Source: an uncultured Hyphomicrobiales bacterium (GTDB lineage: Bacteria; Pseudomonadota; Alphaproteobacteria; Rhizobiales; Beijerinckiaceae). From it: a stretch of 52,502 nucleotides of DNA. Below the pieces are notes generated by a model, which worked only from the letters and a program-made list of their open reading frames with translations, did no database searches and was not told the DNA's origin. The position numbers and the translations under genes were made by a program. Location: contig CAINED010000022.1 in NCBI GenBank assembly GCA_903847605.1, positions 1 through 52,502 on the forward strand, written 5' to 3'. Shown piece by piece: positions 1 through 8,784 of this stretch (the stretch's first letter is position 1; the number at the start of each line of letters is the position of its first letter).

Positions 1-1
1 C

Positions 2-139
2 CTCGGCGGTGCGCCGTCGACGATCCTGGCCGGCACCGCTGGCTGCCCGGGTCCCGTCAACTGCGGTCCTGGCGCTTTCAACTTCAAGGTCAGCCCGAAC
101 GTGTGGAACGCCCGTCTCCGCGTCGAGCGCAACTTCTGA
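2..139 (+). CDS. Outer-membrane beta-barrel protein, C-terminal end (partial)
   Basis: Only the last 45 codons lie in the window; the frame is open from base 2 to the TGA at 137-139. The end reads NVWNARLRVERNF. A closing amphipathic beta strand with a terminal phenylalanine is the signal the BAM machinery recognises in outer-membrane barrels. Two cysteines bracket a short Gly/Pro-rich loop, as in surface loops of alphaproteobacterial porin or Omp25/31-like proteins. A strong terminator follows directly, so this is the last gene of its transcript. The exact family cannot be set from this fragment. Confidence 0.6.
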   Translation, partial: LGGAPSTILAGTAGCPGPVNCGPGAFNFKVSPNVWNARLRVERNF

Positions 140-169
140 TCGAACGATCCGAAGTTAAGAAATAAAGAG

Positions 170-196
170 CCCCGGCGCGCAAGCGCCGGGGTTTTT
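170..196 (+). terminator. Rho-independent terminator of the outer-membrane protein gene
   Basis: A perfect 9-bp GC-rich stem (170-178 with 183-191), a GCAA tetraloop and five T. It sits 30 bases after the stop codon. Confidence 0.9.
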
Positions 197-392
197 CATT
201 GGTGTCATTTTCATTGGAATCATGGCGATTGCGGTTAGAGCGACCTGAAAAAGCTGCATGACCTTTCGATTGTGACCCATTCCAATTCTTGTTGAATGTG
301 GCGCGGATTCTTTTCGATGGGATCATTTCATCTGCCCGCAAACCGCGCTAGGAGAGGGCCGACTCCTGTCCGGTTTTCCCGAGGCTTTGCCG

Positions 393-956
393 ATGACGAC
401 ACATGAAGCAGCCATTGCGCCCGCAACTCCGCCTGTGATCAGGGAGTGCGGTTCCTGCATGCTGTGCTGCAAGCTTTTTCCAGTGAAACATTTCGACAAG
501 CCCGCCGGCAAATGGTGCGTACACGCCAAGCCGGGATCGGGTTGCGCCATTCACGAAACACGGCCGAATGTCTGCCGTTCCTTCCAGTGCGAATGGACCA
601 CCAACGCGCTCATGCCCGCCGACTGGCAGCCGGACAAGGCCAAGTTTTTCATCTTCCGGTCCCGACCCAACCAGTATGATATTCTGGTCGAGTCAGGCGC
701 GCCGCATTCATGGCGGTCAGAAAAGTATTATGCGCCGATCAAGCAGATTGCCGCCAGCTATGCCGATCAGGGGGTCCTCGTCATCGTGAGTATCGGCAGC
801 AAACGAATTGTCCTGTTGCCGGACCGGGACGTGGATCTCGGAACGCGAGCGGAAGGGAAGGAAATCATCCTCATCCGCGAAACCGGTCCGCAGGGCGTTC
901 GCTACGATGTGGAAATCGGGGGCGAAGACAAGAATGCGCCGCAAGAGCCGGTCTAG
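393..956 (+). CDS. YkgJ-family cysteine-cluster protein (putative Zn/Fe-binding)
   Basis: Small cytoplasmic protein of 187 residues. Near the N-terminus it carries CGSCMLCC, followed by further cysteines in WCVHA, GCAIHE and RPNVCRSFQC. This is the CxxCxxCC plus CxxF/RPxxCR arrangement of the YkgJ/UPF0153 family, thought to bind zinc or an iron-sulfur cluster; the biochemical role is unknown. The ATG at 393 is preferred over an in-frame TTG at 387 because GAGG at 381-384 is correctly spaced. It stands alone between the terminator at 170-196 and a repeat-bearing gap. Family assignment is firm, function is not. Confidence 0.85.
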   Translation: MTTHEAAIAPATPPVIRECGSCMLCCKLFPVKHFDKPAGKWCVHAKPGSGCAIHETRPNVCRSFQCEWTTNALMPADWQPDKAKFFIFRSRPNQYDILVESGAPHSWRSEKYYAPIKQIAASYADQGVLVIVSIGSKRIVLLPDRDVDLGTRAEGKEIILIRETGPQGVRYDVEIGGEDKNAPQEPV

Positions 957-1068
957 TCAGAAGCCGGCGCCGGTTAAAGCGTCGTGCGCAAAATCGGAAT
1001 TAACGATCGACGCGACACTCGCCAGCTTCGAATTTGAAAGTAAAACCCTGCGCCACAGCCATAAGGGG

Positions 1069-1292
1069 CGCACGACTCCCACCCCGCCGCTGCTGCGCAG
1101 CGTCGATTCTCCCGACAAGGGCAGGGTAAAAGGGGGCGACCTCGAGTTCGATTTCTCGCGCGATGCTTTAGAGGCGGAAGCCGCACGATCCTGCGGGCGT
1201 CGAAAGTAACTGCGAGACAAACATATATTGGCGCGACCCCCACCCCGTCTCCGCTTCGCGGAGCCGACCCTCCCCACAAGGGGGAGGGTAAA
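1069..1292. repeat. Pair of diverged dispersed repeats in the 957-1330 gap
   Basis: This gap of about 370 bases holds no convincing gene. Two copies of one element lie in the same orientation at 1069-1130 and 1231-1292. Both run from an ACCCC(A)CCCCG block, through a region that pairs locally around CGCTTCGCG or CTGCTGCGCAG, to a CCGACAAGGG or CCCCACAAGGG segment and AGGGTAAA. In the second copy CCCTCC.CACAAGGGGGAGGG forms a hairpin. Such elements are typical of dispersed intergenic palindromes in Hyphomicrobiales. They open spurious minus-strand frames rich in Arg and Gly. Confidence 0.65.
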
Positions 1293-1330
1293 TTTATGCG
1301 CATCTGCGAGGCGTGTGACCGGGTTGACGC

Positions 1331-2194
1331 TCAATAGCCGAACTGTTCGCGCAATATCCGTTCTTCCAGCGAGTGGCCGGGATCGTGCAGAATCACGACG
1401 CCGGTCTTGTGGTCCATCTCGACCTCGACTTCGGCCACGTCGCGGATTTCGGTGTGATCGGCCACGGCCGAGACCGGCCGTTTCTCCGGCTCGAGAACTT
1501 CTATCCTTACTTTCGCCTTGTCCGGCAGCAGCGCGCCGCGCCAGCGCCTCGGGCGAAAGGCCGAGATGGGCGTCAGCGCCATCAGCGTCGCGTCGAGCGG
1601 CAGGATGGGACCGTTTACCGACAGATTGTAGGCCGTCGAGCCGGCGGGCGTTGCGATGAGAACGCCGTCGGCAATGAGTTCGGCCATGCGCTCGCGCCCG
1701 TCGACGCTGATGCGCAGTTTCGCGGCCTGATAGGTCTGCCGGAAGAGATAGACTTCGTTGATGCTGCGCTCGGTGCGAAGCGTTCCGTCATTGCCGCGCG
1801 TGCGCATGATGAGCGGATGAATGGTGGAGGATTCCGCGGAACCGAGGCGCTCCAGCAGTCCGTTTTCCTGATATTCGTTCATCAGAAAGCCGACGGAGCC
1901 GCGATTCATGCCGTAGATGGGAACGCTCTTGCTGCGTTTTGTCTTCATGAAGGCGTGCAGGGTCTGCAGCATCAGCCCGTCGCCGCCGAGCGCGACGACG
2001 ACATCGGCCTCGCCGGGTAGCGAATTGCCGTAGCGCTTCGCGAGTTTCTTCAGCGCCGCATCGGCTTCCGGCGAGCCCGACGACAGAAAGGCGATCTTCG
2101 CGAAATTTGGACTGCCGCTTCGCGCTCTGCCTGCCGCTTGCCTCATCTGCGATCGCGCTTTCTGCACGGCCCGCCACTGAAGGGACGGGTTCAT
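1331..2194 (-). CDS. nadK: NAD kinase
   Basis: Phosphorylates NAD to NADP in the cytosol. The family signature ALGGDGLML (GGDG phosphate-binding motif) is followed by [15 protein letters not shown] and by the second conserved block [19 protein letters not shown] lies between them. The C-terminal beta-rich domain ends [14 protein letters not shown], typical of rhizobial enzymes of about 255-260 residues. The start is uncertain: homologues begin near FAKIAFLSS, so the ATG at 2194 gives an extension of about 30 residues, 2146 is a shorter choice and 2260 a longer one. It is transcribed alone, divergently from the CoxL-like gene. Confidence 0.9.
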   Translation of the reverse strand: MNPSLQWRAVQKARSQMRQAAGRARSGSPNFAKIAFLSSGSPEADAALKKLAKRYGNSLPGEADVVVALGGDGLMLQTLHAFMKTKRSKSVPIYGMNRGSVGFLMNEYQENGLLERLGSAESSTIHPLIMRTRGNDGTLRTERSINEVYLFRQTYQAAKLRISVDGRERMAELIADGVLIATPAGSTAYNLSVNGPILPLDATLMALTPISAFRPRRWRGALLPDKAKVRIEVLEPEKRPVSAVADHTEIRDVAEVEVEMDHKTGVVILHDPGHSLEERILREQFGY

Positions 2195-2380
2195 CGTGGC
2201 CCCGTGTTTTTCAGGAGAGCCGTGCGCCGTCAAGGGCGGAGCTGCGCGCCCGCTGCGCATAGCTGCCCTGAATTGCCGGTGAGGGGTTGCGGCGGCACGG
2301 CTTACGCGCTTTTATCGCGCCCGAAATCGCGGGTTCCGCGACGATTTCCGGAAATGCAGACACCCTGCCAAGAGGTTCCC

Positions 2381-4747
2381 ATGAACATGCGCGTAAACGA
2401 CGAAAGCCTTGCCACGATGAAGTTCGGCGTGGGGCAGCCCGTCCGCAGAAACGAGGATGTGAAGCTGATTCAGGGGCAGGGCCAATACACCGACGACATC
2501 AATCTGAAGGGGCAGGCCTATGCGGCGATCTTCCGGTCGCCCGTCGCGCACGGCACGATCAAGAAGATCGACGTGTCCGCCGCCAAAGCGATGCCGGGCG
2601 TGCTCGCGGTCTATACCGGCGCCGATCTCGACAAGGCAGGCTATGCGCCGTTGCAGTCGCGCGTTCCCTTCAAGAGCACCGATGGCACGCCCATGAACCG
2701 GCAGACGCGCGCGGCCATGTCGACGGACAAGGTTCGCTATGTTGGCGATCCCCTCGTTTGCGTGATCGCCGAGACGGAAGCGCAGGCGCAGGACGCCGCC
2801 GAAGCCGTTGTCGTCGATATCGATGCGTTGCCTGCCGTCATCGAGGCGCGCGACGCGGTGAAGCCGGGCGCGCCGCTCGTCTATGACGATGCGCCGGGGA
2901 ATGTCGGTCTGACCTATTCCTACGGCGACAAGGAAAAGGTTGCAGAGGCCTTCAAGAAGGCTGCGCATGTCACCCGTCTGAACCTGATCGACAACCGCCT
3001 CGTCATCAACCCGATGGAGCCGCGCGCGAGCGTCGCGTCATACGACAAGAAAAGCGAACGCTTCACGCTCTATGCCCCGACGCAGGGCGTGATGGGTTCG
3101 CGCGCGATGGTTGCCGACATGCTGAAAGTGTCGCCGGAGAAAGTGCATTTCATCGCCACGAATGTCGGCGGCTCTTTCGGCATGAAGGGCTCGATGTTCC
3201 CCGAATATCTGTGCTGCCTGCATGGCGCGCGTGAACTCGGCCGTCCCGTCAAATGGACGGACAAGCGCTCCGAAAGCTTCGTGTCCGATCATCACGGACG
3301 CGACCAGGAATTCGCCGCCGAACTCGCGCTCGACAAGGACGGCAATTTCCTGGCCTTGCGCTTCAACGGCTTCGGCAATCTCGGCTCTTACCTTACGCAG
3401 ATGGGTCCGCTGTTCTCGACGCTGAACATCGTCAAGCATGCGATATCGCTCTACAAGACGCCGCTGATCGAACTCAACACGAGGGTCGTCTTCACGCACA
3501 CCGTGCCTGTCACGGCCTATCGTGGCGCGGGACGTCCGGAAGGCAATTATTACATGGAGCGGCTCGTCGATGCCGCCGCCGCGGAGATGGGCATCGATCC
3601 CGTCAAGCTGCGCAAGAAGAACCACATCAAGAAGAGCCAGATTCCCTACAAGGCGCCGTCGGGTTCGGAGTACGACTCAGGCGATTTCGCTGCGGTGCTC
3701 GACAAGGCGCTCGATCTTGCGGACTGGAAGGGCTTTCCCGCGCGCAAGAGGGAAAGCGCGAAACGCGGCAAGCTGCGCGGACGCGGTATAGGTCAGTTCC
3801 TCGAAGTGACGGCGCCGATCACCAAGGAGCTTGGTTCGATCCATTTCGAGAAGGATGGAACTGTTACTATCGGCACCGGCACGCACGATCACGGACAGGG
3901 ACACTGGACGACGTTTGCGCAAGTGCTGCATTCGCAACTCGGCGTGCCCTTCGACAAGATCAAGATCATGCAGACCGACAGCGACCAGTTGATTGGCGGC
4001 GCAGGCACCGGCGGCTCCAAGTCGATCATGAATTCCGGCACGGCCATCGTCGAAGCGAGCGCGAAGGTGATCGAGAAGGGCAAGATGATCGCCTCGCATC
4101 TGCTGGAAGCGGGCGTCAACGACATCGCGTTCGAAGCCGGCAACTTCAAGATCGCGGGTACGGATCGTTCGATCAGCATCATGGAAATCGCGCAGAAGCT
4201 GAACGACGGCGCGAAGCTGCCCGCCGATGCGCCTGCTACTCTCGATGTCGATCACTTCACGGGCATGGGGCCGGCGACTTATCCGAATGGCTGTCACATC
4301 TGCGAAGTGGAAGTCGATCCGGACACCGGCATCGCCGAAGTCGTGAAATATTCCATGGTCGGCGATTTCGGCAATGTCATCAATCCCATCATCGTGGAGG
4401 GACAGGTGCAGGGCGGCGTCGTGCAGGGGATAGGCCAGTGCTTCCTCGAAAGCACGGAATATTCGTCCGACGGACAGCTGATCAGCGGCTCTTTCATGGA
4501 TTACGCCATGCCGCGCGCCGATACGTCGCCGACCATGGTCAACGCCTTCCATAATGTGCCTTCGACCACCAATCCGCTGGGCGTGAAAGGTTGCGGCGAA
4601 GCGGGATGCTCGGGCGCTTTGCCCTCTGTCATGAACGCCCTGATGGATGCGCTGAAGGATTACGGCATCACACACATGAACATGCCGGCGACGCCGCTTA
4701 AGATCTGGCAGGCGATCCAGGACGCCAAAAAGAAGAAGGTTGCCTGA
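2381..4747 (+). CDS. CoxL-like molybdopterin-binding subunit (form II, xanthine dehydrogenase family)
   Basis: Large catalytic subunit of a molybdenum hydroxylase, 788 residues. It starts at ATG 2381 behind AGAGG; the frame is open further upstream, but that part is non-coding. The order is an N-terminal a/b hammerhead domain (GVGQPVRRNEDVKLIQGQGQYTDD to about residue 150), then the Moco-binding domain. AYRGAGR at about residues 379-385 is the active-site loop of form II CoxL-like proteins; true CO dehydrogenase has AYRCSFR. The end has KGCGEAGCSGALPSVMNAL, with the conserved Gly-Glu of the active site. No FAD (CoxM) or 2Fe-2S (CoxS) subunit gene adjoins it. The substrate cannot be read from sequence; CO is unlikely. 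Confidence 0.9.
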   Translation: MNMRVNDESLATMKFGVGQPVRRNEDVKLIQGQGQYTDDINLKGQAYAAIFRSPVAHGTIKKIDVSAAKAMPGVLAVYTGADLDKAGYAPLQSRVPFKSTDGTPMNRQTRAAMSTDKVRYVGDPLVCVIAETEAQAQDAAEAVVVDIDALPAVIEARDAVKPGAPLVYDDAPGNVGLTYSYGDKEKVAEAFKKAAHVTRLNLIDNRLVINPMEPRASVASYDKKSERFTLYAPTQGVMGSRAMVADMLKVSPEKVHFIATNVGGSFGMKGSMFPEYLCCLHGARELGRPVKWTDKRSESFVSDHHGRDQEFAAELALDKDGNFLALRFNGFGNLGSYLTQMGPLFSTLNIVKHAISLYKTPLIELNTRVVFTHTVPVTAYRGAGRPEGNYYMERLVDAAAAEMGIDPVKLRKKNHIKKSQIPYKAPSGSEYDSGDFAAVLDKALDLADWKGFPARKRESAKRGKLRGRGIGQFLEVTAPITKELGSIHFEKDGTVTIGTGTHDHGQGHWTTFAQVLHSQLGVPFDKIKIMQTDSDQLIGGAGTGGSKSIMNSGTAIVEASAKVIEKGKMIASHLLEAGVNDIAFEAGNFKIAGTDRSISIMEIAQKLNDGAKLPADAPATLDVDHFTGMGPATYPNGCHICEVEVDPDTGIAEVVKYSMVGDFGNVINPIIVEGQVQGGVVQGIGQCFLESTEYSSDGQLISGSFMDYAMPRADTSPTMVNAFHNVPSTTNPLGVKGCGEAGCSGALPSVMNALMDALKDYGITHMNMPATPLKIWQAIQDAKKKKVA

Positions 4748-4784
4748 TTCAGCGCCGCCTTGCGCGGGCGGATAGCGCCATCAT

Positions 4785-4810
4785 TCCCGGATGACATGCA
4801 TCATCCGGGA
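4785..4810. repeat. Perfect 10-bp inverted repeat between two genes
   Basis: TCCCGGATGA (4785-4794), a 6-base loop and TCATCCGGGA (4801-4810). There is no T-run. The core CCCGGATGA recurs in the larger palindrome at 36913-37000, so this is probably one unit of a dispersed palindrome family. It may act as a weak terminator or 3'-end stabiliser for the CoxL-like gene. Confidence 0.75.
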
Positions 4811-4838
4811 AATTTCATGAGAGACAGAGGAAACACCC

Positions 4839-5789
4839 ATGCGCGTCGCCGTCACGATTCCCTATTTCGACTTCTTCCCGCATCTGAAGGAAGAACTCGC
4901 CAAAATGTATCCGGGCACGAAGTTTCGCAACGAACGCGCCCGGCTGACGGAAGATGGCATTGTCGAATATCTCAAGGGATATGACGCGGCGGTGATCGGC
5001 ATCGACTGGTTCACCGACAAGGTGCTTTCTCAACTGCCGGATCTGAAGATCATCTCCATGTGCTCGGCGGGCGTCGATCATATCGATCCCGATATTCTCA
5101 ACAGATACGGCAAAAAGCTGTGGTGGCAGGCCGGCGTCAACAAGGTGTCGGTGGCGGAACTCGCCATTTGCTACATGGTGCTCGCCATCCGTCGCGTGCA
5201 CACGCTTTCCTCGATCCTTCGCGCCGGCGAATGGAAGGGGCCGGTCGGATTCGGCGCCGACCTGCGCGGCAAGACCGTCGGCATCCACGGTTGCGGCCAC
5301 ATCGGCAAGGAAGTCGTGAAACTTCTGCAGCCGTGGGGCGTGAAAATCCTGATCAGCGATCGCGAGGATATGCGCGACTTTGCGAAGCAGTGGAACGCCG
5401 AGCAGGTGAGCGCCGAGGAGATGTGGGCGAAGTCCGATGTGCTGACCGTGCATCTTTCCAAGAATGCGAGCACGATCGGCCTCTACACCGCCGATGTGCA
5501 GAAGAAGATGAAACCGGGCATGTTCGTCATCAACATTGCGCGCGGGCAGATGTTCGACGAGGCGGCTCTGGCGGAGAACCTGAAGTCGGGCCATTTTGCG
5601 GGCGCGGCTTTCGATGTCTTCGCTGTCGAGCCGGCGAACGACAATCCGCTGGTGCATCTGCCCAACATGTTCGCTTCGCCGCATATTGGCGCGACGACCC
5701 GGGAATCCTGGGAGAACATGTTACGCTCGGGCATGTATGGTATTGAAAAGGCCTATCGTGCCGAGCGTGGGGTCTATCCGTTCGACTGA
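4839..5789 (+). CDS. D-isomer-specific 2-hydroxyacid dehydrogenase
   Basis: NAD(P)-dependent oxidoreductase of 316 residues that interconverts a 2-keto acid and a D-2-hydroxy acid. The Rossmann motif GCGHIG is at residues 151-156. The catalytic triad is readable: Arg235 in NIARGQ, Glu264 in FAVEPAN and His282 in SPHIGATT. The SAGVDHID and VAELAICYMVLAIRR segments are also typical. ATG 4839 follows AGAGG. It is read in the same direction as the CoxL-like gene, 91 bases downstream and separated by a palindrome. Substrate is unknown; glyoxylate/hydroxypyruvate or phosphoglycerate-type substrates are possible. Confidence 0.9.
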   Translation: MRVAVTIPYFDFFPHLKEELAKMYPGTKFRNERARLTEDGIVEYLKGYDAAVIGIDWFTDKVLSQLPDLKIISMCSAGVDHIDPDILNRYGKKLWWQAGVNKVSVAELAICYMVLAIRRVHTLSSILRAGEWKGPVGFGADLRGKTVGIHGCGHIGKEVVKLLQPWGVKILISDREDMRDFAKQWNAEQVSAEEMWAKSDVLTVHLSKNASTIGLYTADVQKKMKPGMFVINIARGQMFDEAALAENLKSGHFAGAAFDVFAVEPANDNPLVHLPNMFASPHIGATTRESWENMLRSGMYGIEKAYRAERGVYPFD

Positions 5790-5880
5790 GTAGAAATACG
5801 GCTTGAACTCAAGCGGACGTGGCTTAGATGCACGACGATGTCTGCGGCTGCTCGCTTGGCTGAACATAAGGAAACGTAAC

Positions 5881-6603
5881 TTGACCTGGATGCTCGATCC
5901 CAATGCGCTGGCTGCCTTGCTGACGCTGACCGCGCTCGAGATCGTTCTGGGCATCGACAATCTTATTTTCATTGCGATCACCGCGGACAAATTGCCCAAG
6001 CATCAGCAGGCGCTGGCCCGCAATATTGGTCTTTCGCTGGCGTTGATCATGCGACTGGGCTTGCTGGCATCAATCGCCTGGATCGTCGGCCTGAAGGCGA
6101 CGGTGTTCGAATTTTACGGCAAGGGATTTTCGTGGCGCGACATCATCCTGATCGGCGGTGGCCTGTTCCTGCTCTACAAGGGCACGGTCGAAATTCACGA
6201 ACTCATCGAAGGGCATGAACCCGAGGAGAAATCCGTCGGCGCGATTGCGCAGACGAGTTTCGCCAAGGCGATTGCTTCGATCCTGCTGCTGGATATCGTG
6301 TTCTCGCTCGACAGCGTGATCACGGCTGTCGGCATGGCCGACGATATCTGGGTCATGTCGACGGCCGTCATCATCGCCGTCATTGTGATGCTGGTGGCGA
6401 ACGGTCCCGTCTCGCGTTTCGTCAACAAGCATCCGACCGTGAAAATGCTGGCGCTGTCGTTTCTTATCCTCATCGGCATGGTGCTGGTTGCCGATGGCTT
6501 CGGCTTCCACGTGCCCAAGGGCTTCGTCTATGTGGCGATCGCCTTCTCGATCGGTGTCGAAGCGCTGAACATGATGGCGCGCCGCAAGGGGCGAGGGCAC
6601 TGA
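5881..6603 (+). CDS. TerC-family integral membrane protein (metal efflux type)
   Basis: About 240 residues with seven predicted hydrophobic segments. The two family hallmarks are ALEIVLGIDNLIF near the N-terminus and LLLDIVFSLDSVITAVG in the middle; their Asp residues are needed for ion transport in characterised members. Relatives export manganese during protein metalation (YkoY, YceF, Alx) or are linked to tellurite resistance. TTG 5881 is chosen because AAGGA lies 8 bases upstream and homologues begin with a short lead such as MxWLxDP; ATG 5890 is the alternative. The 91-base leader is too short and lacks the conserved core of a yybP-ykoY riboswitch. Confidence 0.88.
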   Translation: MTWMLDPNALAALLTLTALEIVLGIDNLIFIAITADKLPKHQQALARNIGLSLALIMRLGLLASIAWIVGLKATVFEFYGKGFSWRDIILIGGGLFLLYKGTVEIHELIEGHEPEEKSVGAIAQTSFAKAIASILLLDIVFSLDSVITAVGMADDIWVMSTAVIIAVIVMLVANGPVSRFVNKHPTVKMLALSFLILIGMVLVADGFGFHVPKGFVYVAIAFSIGVEALNMMARRKGRGH

Positions 6604-6609
6604 CTTTCG

Positions 6610-7647
6610 TCAGAGAAGCGGGCGGGCGGCTATCCAGCGCGCGCCTGCCAGATCGCACTCGATAGTGACAGTGCAAGGCGCCGCGGCTTGCAGGGAGCTC
6701 TCGCTTACGATCGATCCGGCTACGGGGACGAGCGGGCAGGAGCCGCGCGGCTGTTCGATCGTCCAAGTTTTCATCTTTGCGCAGGAGCCTTTGAGCGCCG
6801 CTGCAATTTGCGCAGCGGGATCGCAGAGCGGCAGGGCCAGGGCCGAAAATGACCTTTCGGCCGCGGCGAATTTCTCCGCGAGCTTTGCCTCGCGGGCGAA
6901 AGATTTGGTGACGCGGACCCAACCTGCCTTGTAGGCAAGAGAGATGCGCAGTGCGAAGGTCTCGCCCAATGCGCCCGCCGTATCGGTGCGCTGAAAACGC
7001 GCATCCTTGCGAAGATCGGGAACGCAGGAGAGAAATATCTCTTCGGCTGCCGCGCTGCGCGCAAAACCTTCGCAGGGTGCGATCAGATCCTGTGCAGTTC
7101 GCGCGGCGGGATCGAGCTGCTGCATGGCAGCTGCTGCGATCTCAGCGGCCCTTCGAACGAGCGCGCGTTCGGCGTCGTCGATGCCGGCGCGCACGCTGTT
7201 GAATGTTTCGGTCGCGTCGACCAGCGTGATGTCAGGGGCCGCAGCGACGAGATCTTTCGCCTGCCGCGCAGGCACATCCTCGATATCAGGCATGCCGATG
7301 CGCCTGGCGCCTGAGGCGGCAATCTTCTTGCCGATGGCGATTCCCGGCTGCGGCGTAGGGATGATTTCGCCTTTTGGCATCACGGTCGAAATCCATTCGG
7401 CCACGCGCTTCGACAAGGCGGTTGCAAAGGCGATGTCGCCTTCGCGCGGGACGTAAAGCAAACCTTCCGACCAATAGGGCGTGAAGCCGCTGATCCAGCT
7501 TACCGCTGCGGGTTTGGCTATATTGGTATAAGCGACGAGACCGTCCAGGCCGTCGCGCGCCATTGCTGCGCGCAATTTTGCAACGCGAGCCTCCAGCACA
7601 CTTACGGGCAATTCGTTCTCATCCCATGTCAAAAGACCGCGGCGCAT
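6610..7647 (-). CDS. Degenerate M24/creatinase-fold protein (no metal site)
   Basis: 345 residues, last gene of the hydantoinase operon, starting 7 bases after the preceding M24 gene stops. The N-terminal half (ARVAKLRAAMARDGLDGLVAY, then a WISGFTPYWSEGLLYVPREG segment) matches the creatinase/prolidase N-terminal domain. The C-terminal half keeps the pita-bread order (DDAERALVRRAAEIAAAAMQ, then FALRISLAYKAGWVRVTKSF), but none of the Asp, His or Glu ligands can be recognised and the GHGxG segment is missing. It may be a regulatory or structural partner of the upstream paralogue. Identification as M24-related is good; catalysis by a metal mechanism is excluded by what is seen. Confidence 0.75.
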   Translation of the reverse strand: MRRGLLTWDENELPVSVLEARVAKLRAAMARDGLDGLVAYTNIAKPAAVSWISGFTPYWSEGLLYVPREGDIAFATALSKRVAEWISTVMPKGEIIPTPQPGIAIGKKIAASGARRIGMPDIEDVPARQAKDLVAAAPDITLVDATETFNSVRAGIDDAERALVRRAAEIAAAAMQQLDPAARTAQDLIAPCEGFARSAAAEEIFLSCVPDLRKDARFQRTDTAGALGETFALRISLAYKAGWVRVTKSFAREAKLAEKFAAAERSFSALALPLCDPAAQIAAALKGSCAKMKTWTIEQPRGSCPLVPVAGSIVSESSLQAAAPCTVTIECDLAGARWIAARPLL

Positions 7648-7654
7648 GAATCAC

Positions 7655-8764
7655 CTATTGCACGGGAACCGAGAAAAGATCGCGCGGCAGGCTGCACAGC
7701 AATTCGTGCCCGCTCTCGCCTACGACAAGCGCATCACCCAGAACCATATATCCGGCGTCTGGGTGATATGTGTTGGGGTGAACGATCATCGTCATGCCCG
7801 GGACAAGAGGGATGTCCACATCCTCGAGAATTTGCGGCTTCTGGTCGAGGAAGAGGCCCATGCCGTGTCCGCGTACGCGCGTATATTCCGACGTCGTATA
7901 TTGTCCGAGGCCGTACTTGCGGAAAACATCATTCTCGGCGCGCGCAACATCGGCAGCCGTGACGCCTGCGCGCACCGTTGCAATGCCCGCCGCCATCGCT
8001 TCCTGATAGACCGAAAATGCCTTGATCTGCGTCTCGCTCGCTTGCCCGACGGCGAGCGTGCGGCAGACCTGCGCGTAATAACCATCGATGCAGGGCGACA
8101 ATTCCGTGGTGACGAGATCGCCCTGTTTGAGTGTCTTGCCGGTCGGCGGCGCCATACCGCGCACTTCCTGTCCGCCGACGCCGATGATCATGAAGTTTTC
8201 GGCGATACCGTGAGCGCGGAAGAAGGTCTCGATTTCGGCAATGAGTTCGTAGTCCTTGCGGCCGGGACGGGCTGCGTCGCGGAAGATGATATAGCCTTCG
8301 TCGGCCAGTTTCGACGCGCGCCTGATGCAGTCGAGTTCGACTTCCATCTTCGTCATCAGAAGCTTTTCGATGACGGGCGCGCCATCGACATAGCGCACGT
8401 CGTTGCCCGCATTGACGAGGCCGTAAGGAAGGAGATGCATCGGCGAGGCCGCGACATTGCGATTGCCCGCGCGAACGATCTGCGTACGCGCTTCCTTCAC
8501 GAGTTGTGGCGCATATTGCACGTCGCAATGCGAGGCTTCCGTGCGTGCGCGTTCGCATTCGGCGGGATCGTCGAGCAGGAGCGTTGTCGCGCCATCGAGC
8601 CGAACCAGCGCAATGCCCTGTCCTTCCTGGATGCCGAAGTCGGTCGCATAGCGCAGATAGTCGGCATGCCAGTTGTTGCCGATCACAAGAAGCACATCCG
8701 CGTTTTCACGCCTCATGGCTTCAGAAAGGGCGGCAAGGCGTGCCTTATGAGTGGCGCTGGCCAT
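7655..8764 (-). CDS. Creatinase/Xaa-Pro peptidase-fold (M24) protein with altered metal site
   Basis: 369 residues. An N-terminal creatinase-type domain (residues 1-130) is followed by a pita-bread domain. Of the five M24 metal ligands only His300 (RGHGMGL) is kept: the first Asp is Glu221 (VTTELSP), the second is Gln232 (GYYAQVCRT), the first Glu is His329 (MIVHPNTY) and the last Glu is Gly343 (MVLGDALVV). The GYYxxxxRT segment resembles creatinase, a member that works without metal through its histidine. Its place next to hyuA/hyuB suggests hydrolysis of an amidino- or carbamoyl-type intermediate. The exact substrate is unknown. Confidence 0.82.
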   Translation of the reverse strand: MASATHKARLAALSEAMRRENADVLLVIGNNWHADYLRYATDFGIQEGQGIALVRLDGATTLLLDDPAECERARTEASHCDVQYAPQLVKEARTQIVRAGNRNVAASPMHLLPYGLVNAGNDVRYVDGAPVIEKLLMTKMEVELDCIRRASKLADEGYIIFRDAARPGRKDYELIAEIETFFRAHGIAENFMIIGVGGQEVRGMAPPTGKTLKQGDLVTTELSPCIDGYYAQVCRTLAVGQASETQIKAFSVYQEAMAAGIATVRAGVTAADVARAENDVFRKYGLGQYTTSEYTRVRGHGMGLFLDQKPQILEDVDIPLVPGMTMIVHPNTYHPDAGYMVLGDALVVGESGHELLCSLPRDLFSVPVQ

Positions 8765-8784
8765 TGGTCTTCCTCGCGTTCCGG

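Noticed and set aside
5790..5880. yybP-ykoY manganese riboswitch before the TerC gene
   Set aside because: The leader is 91 bases and shows neither the conserved loops nor a terminator-like 3' stem.
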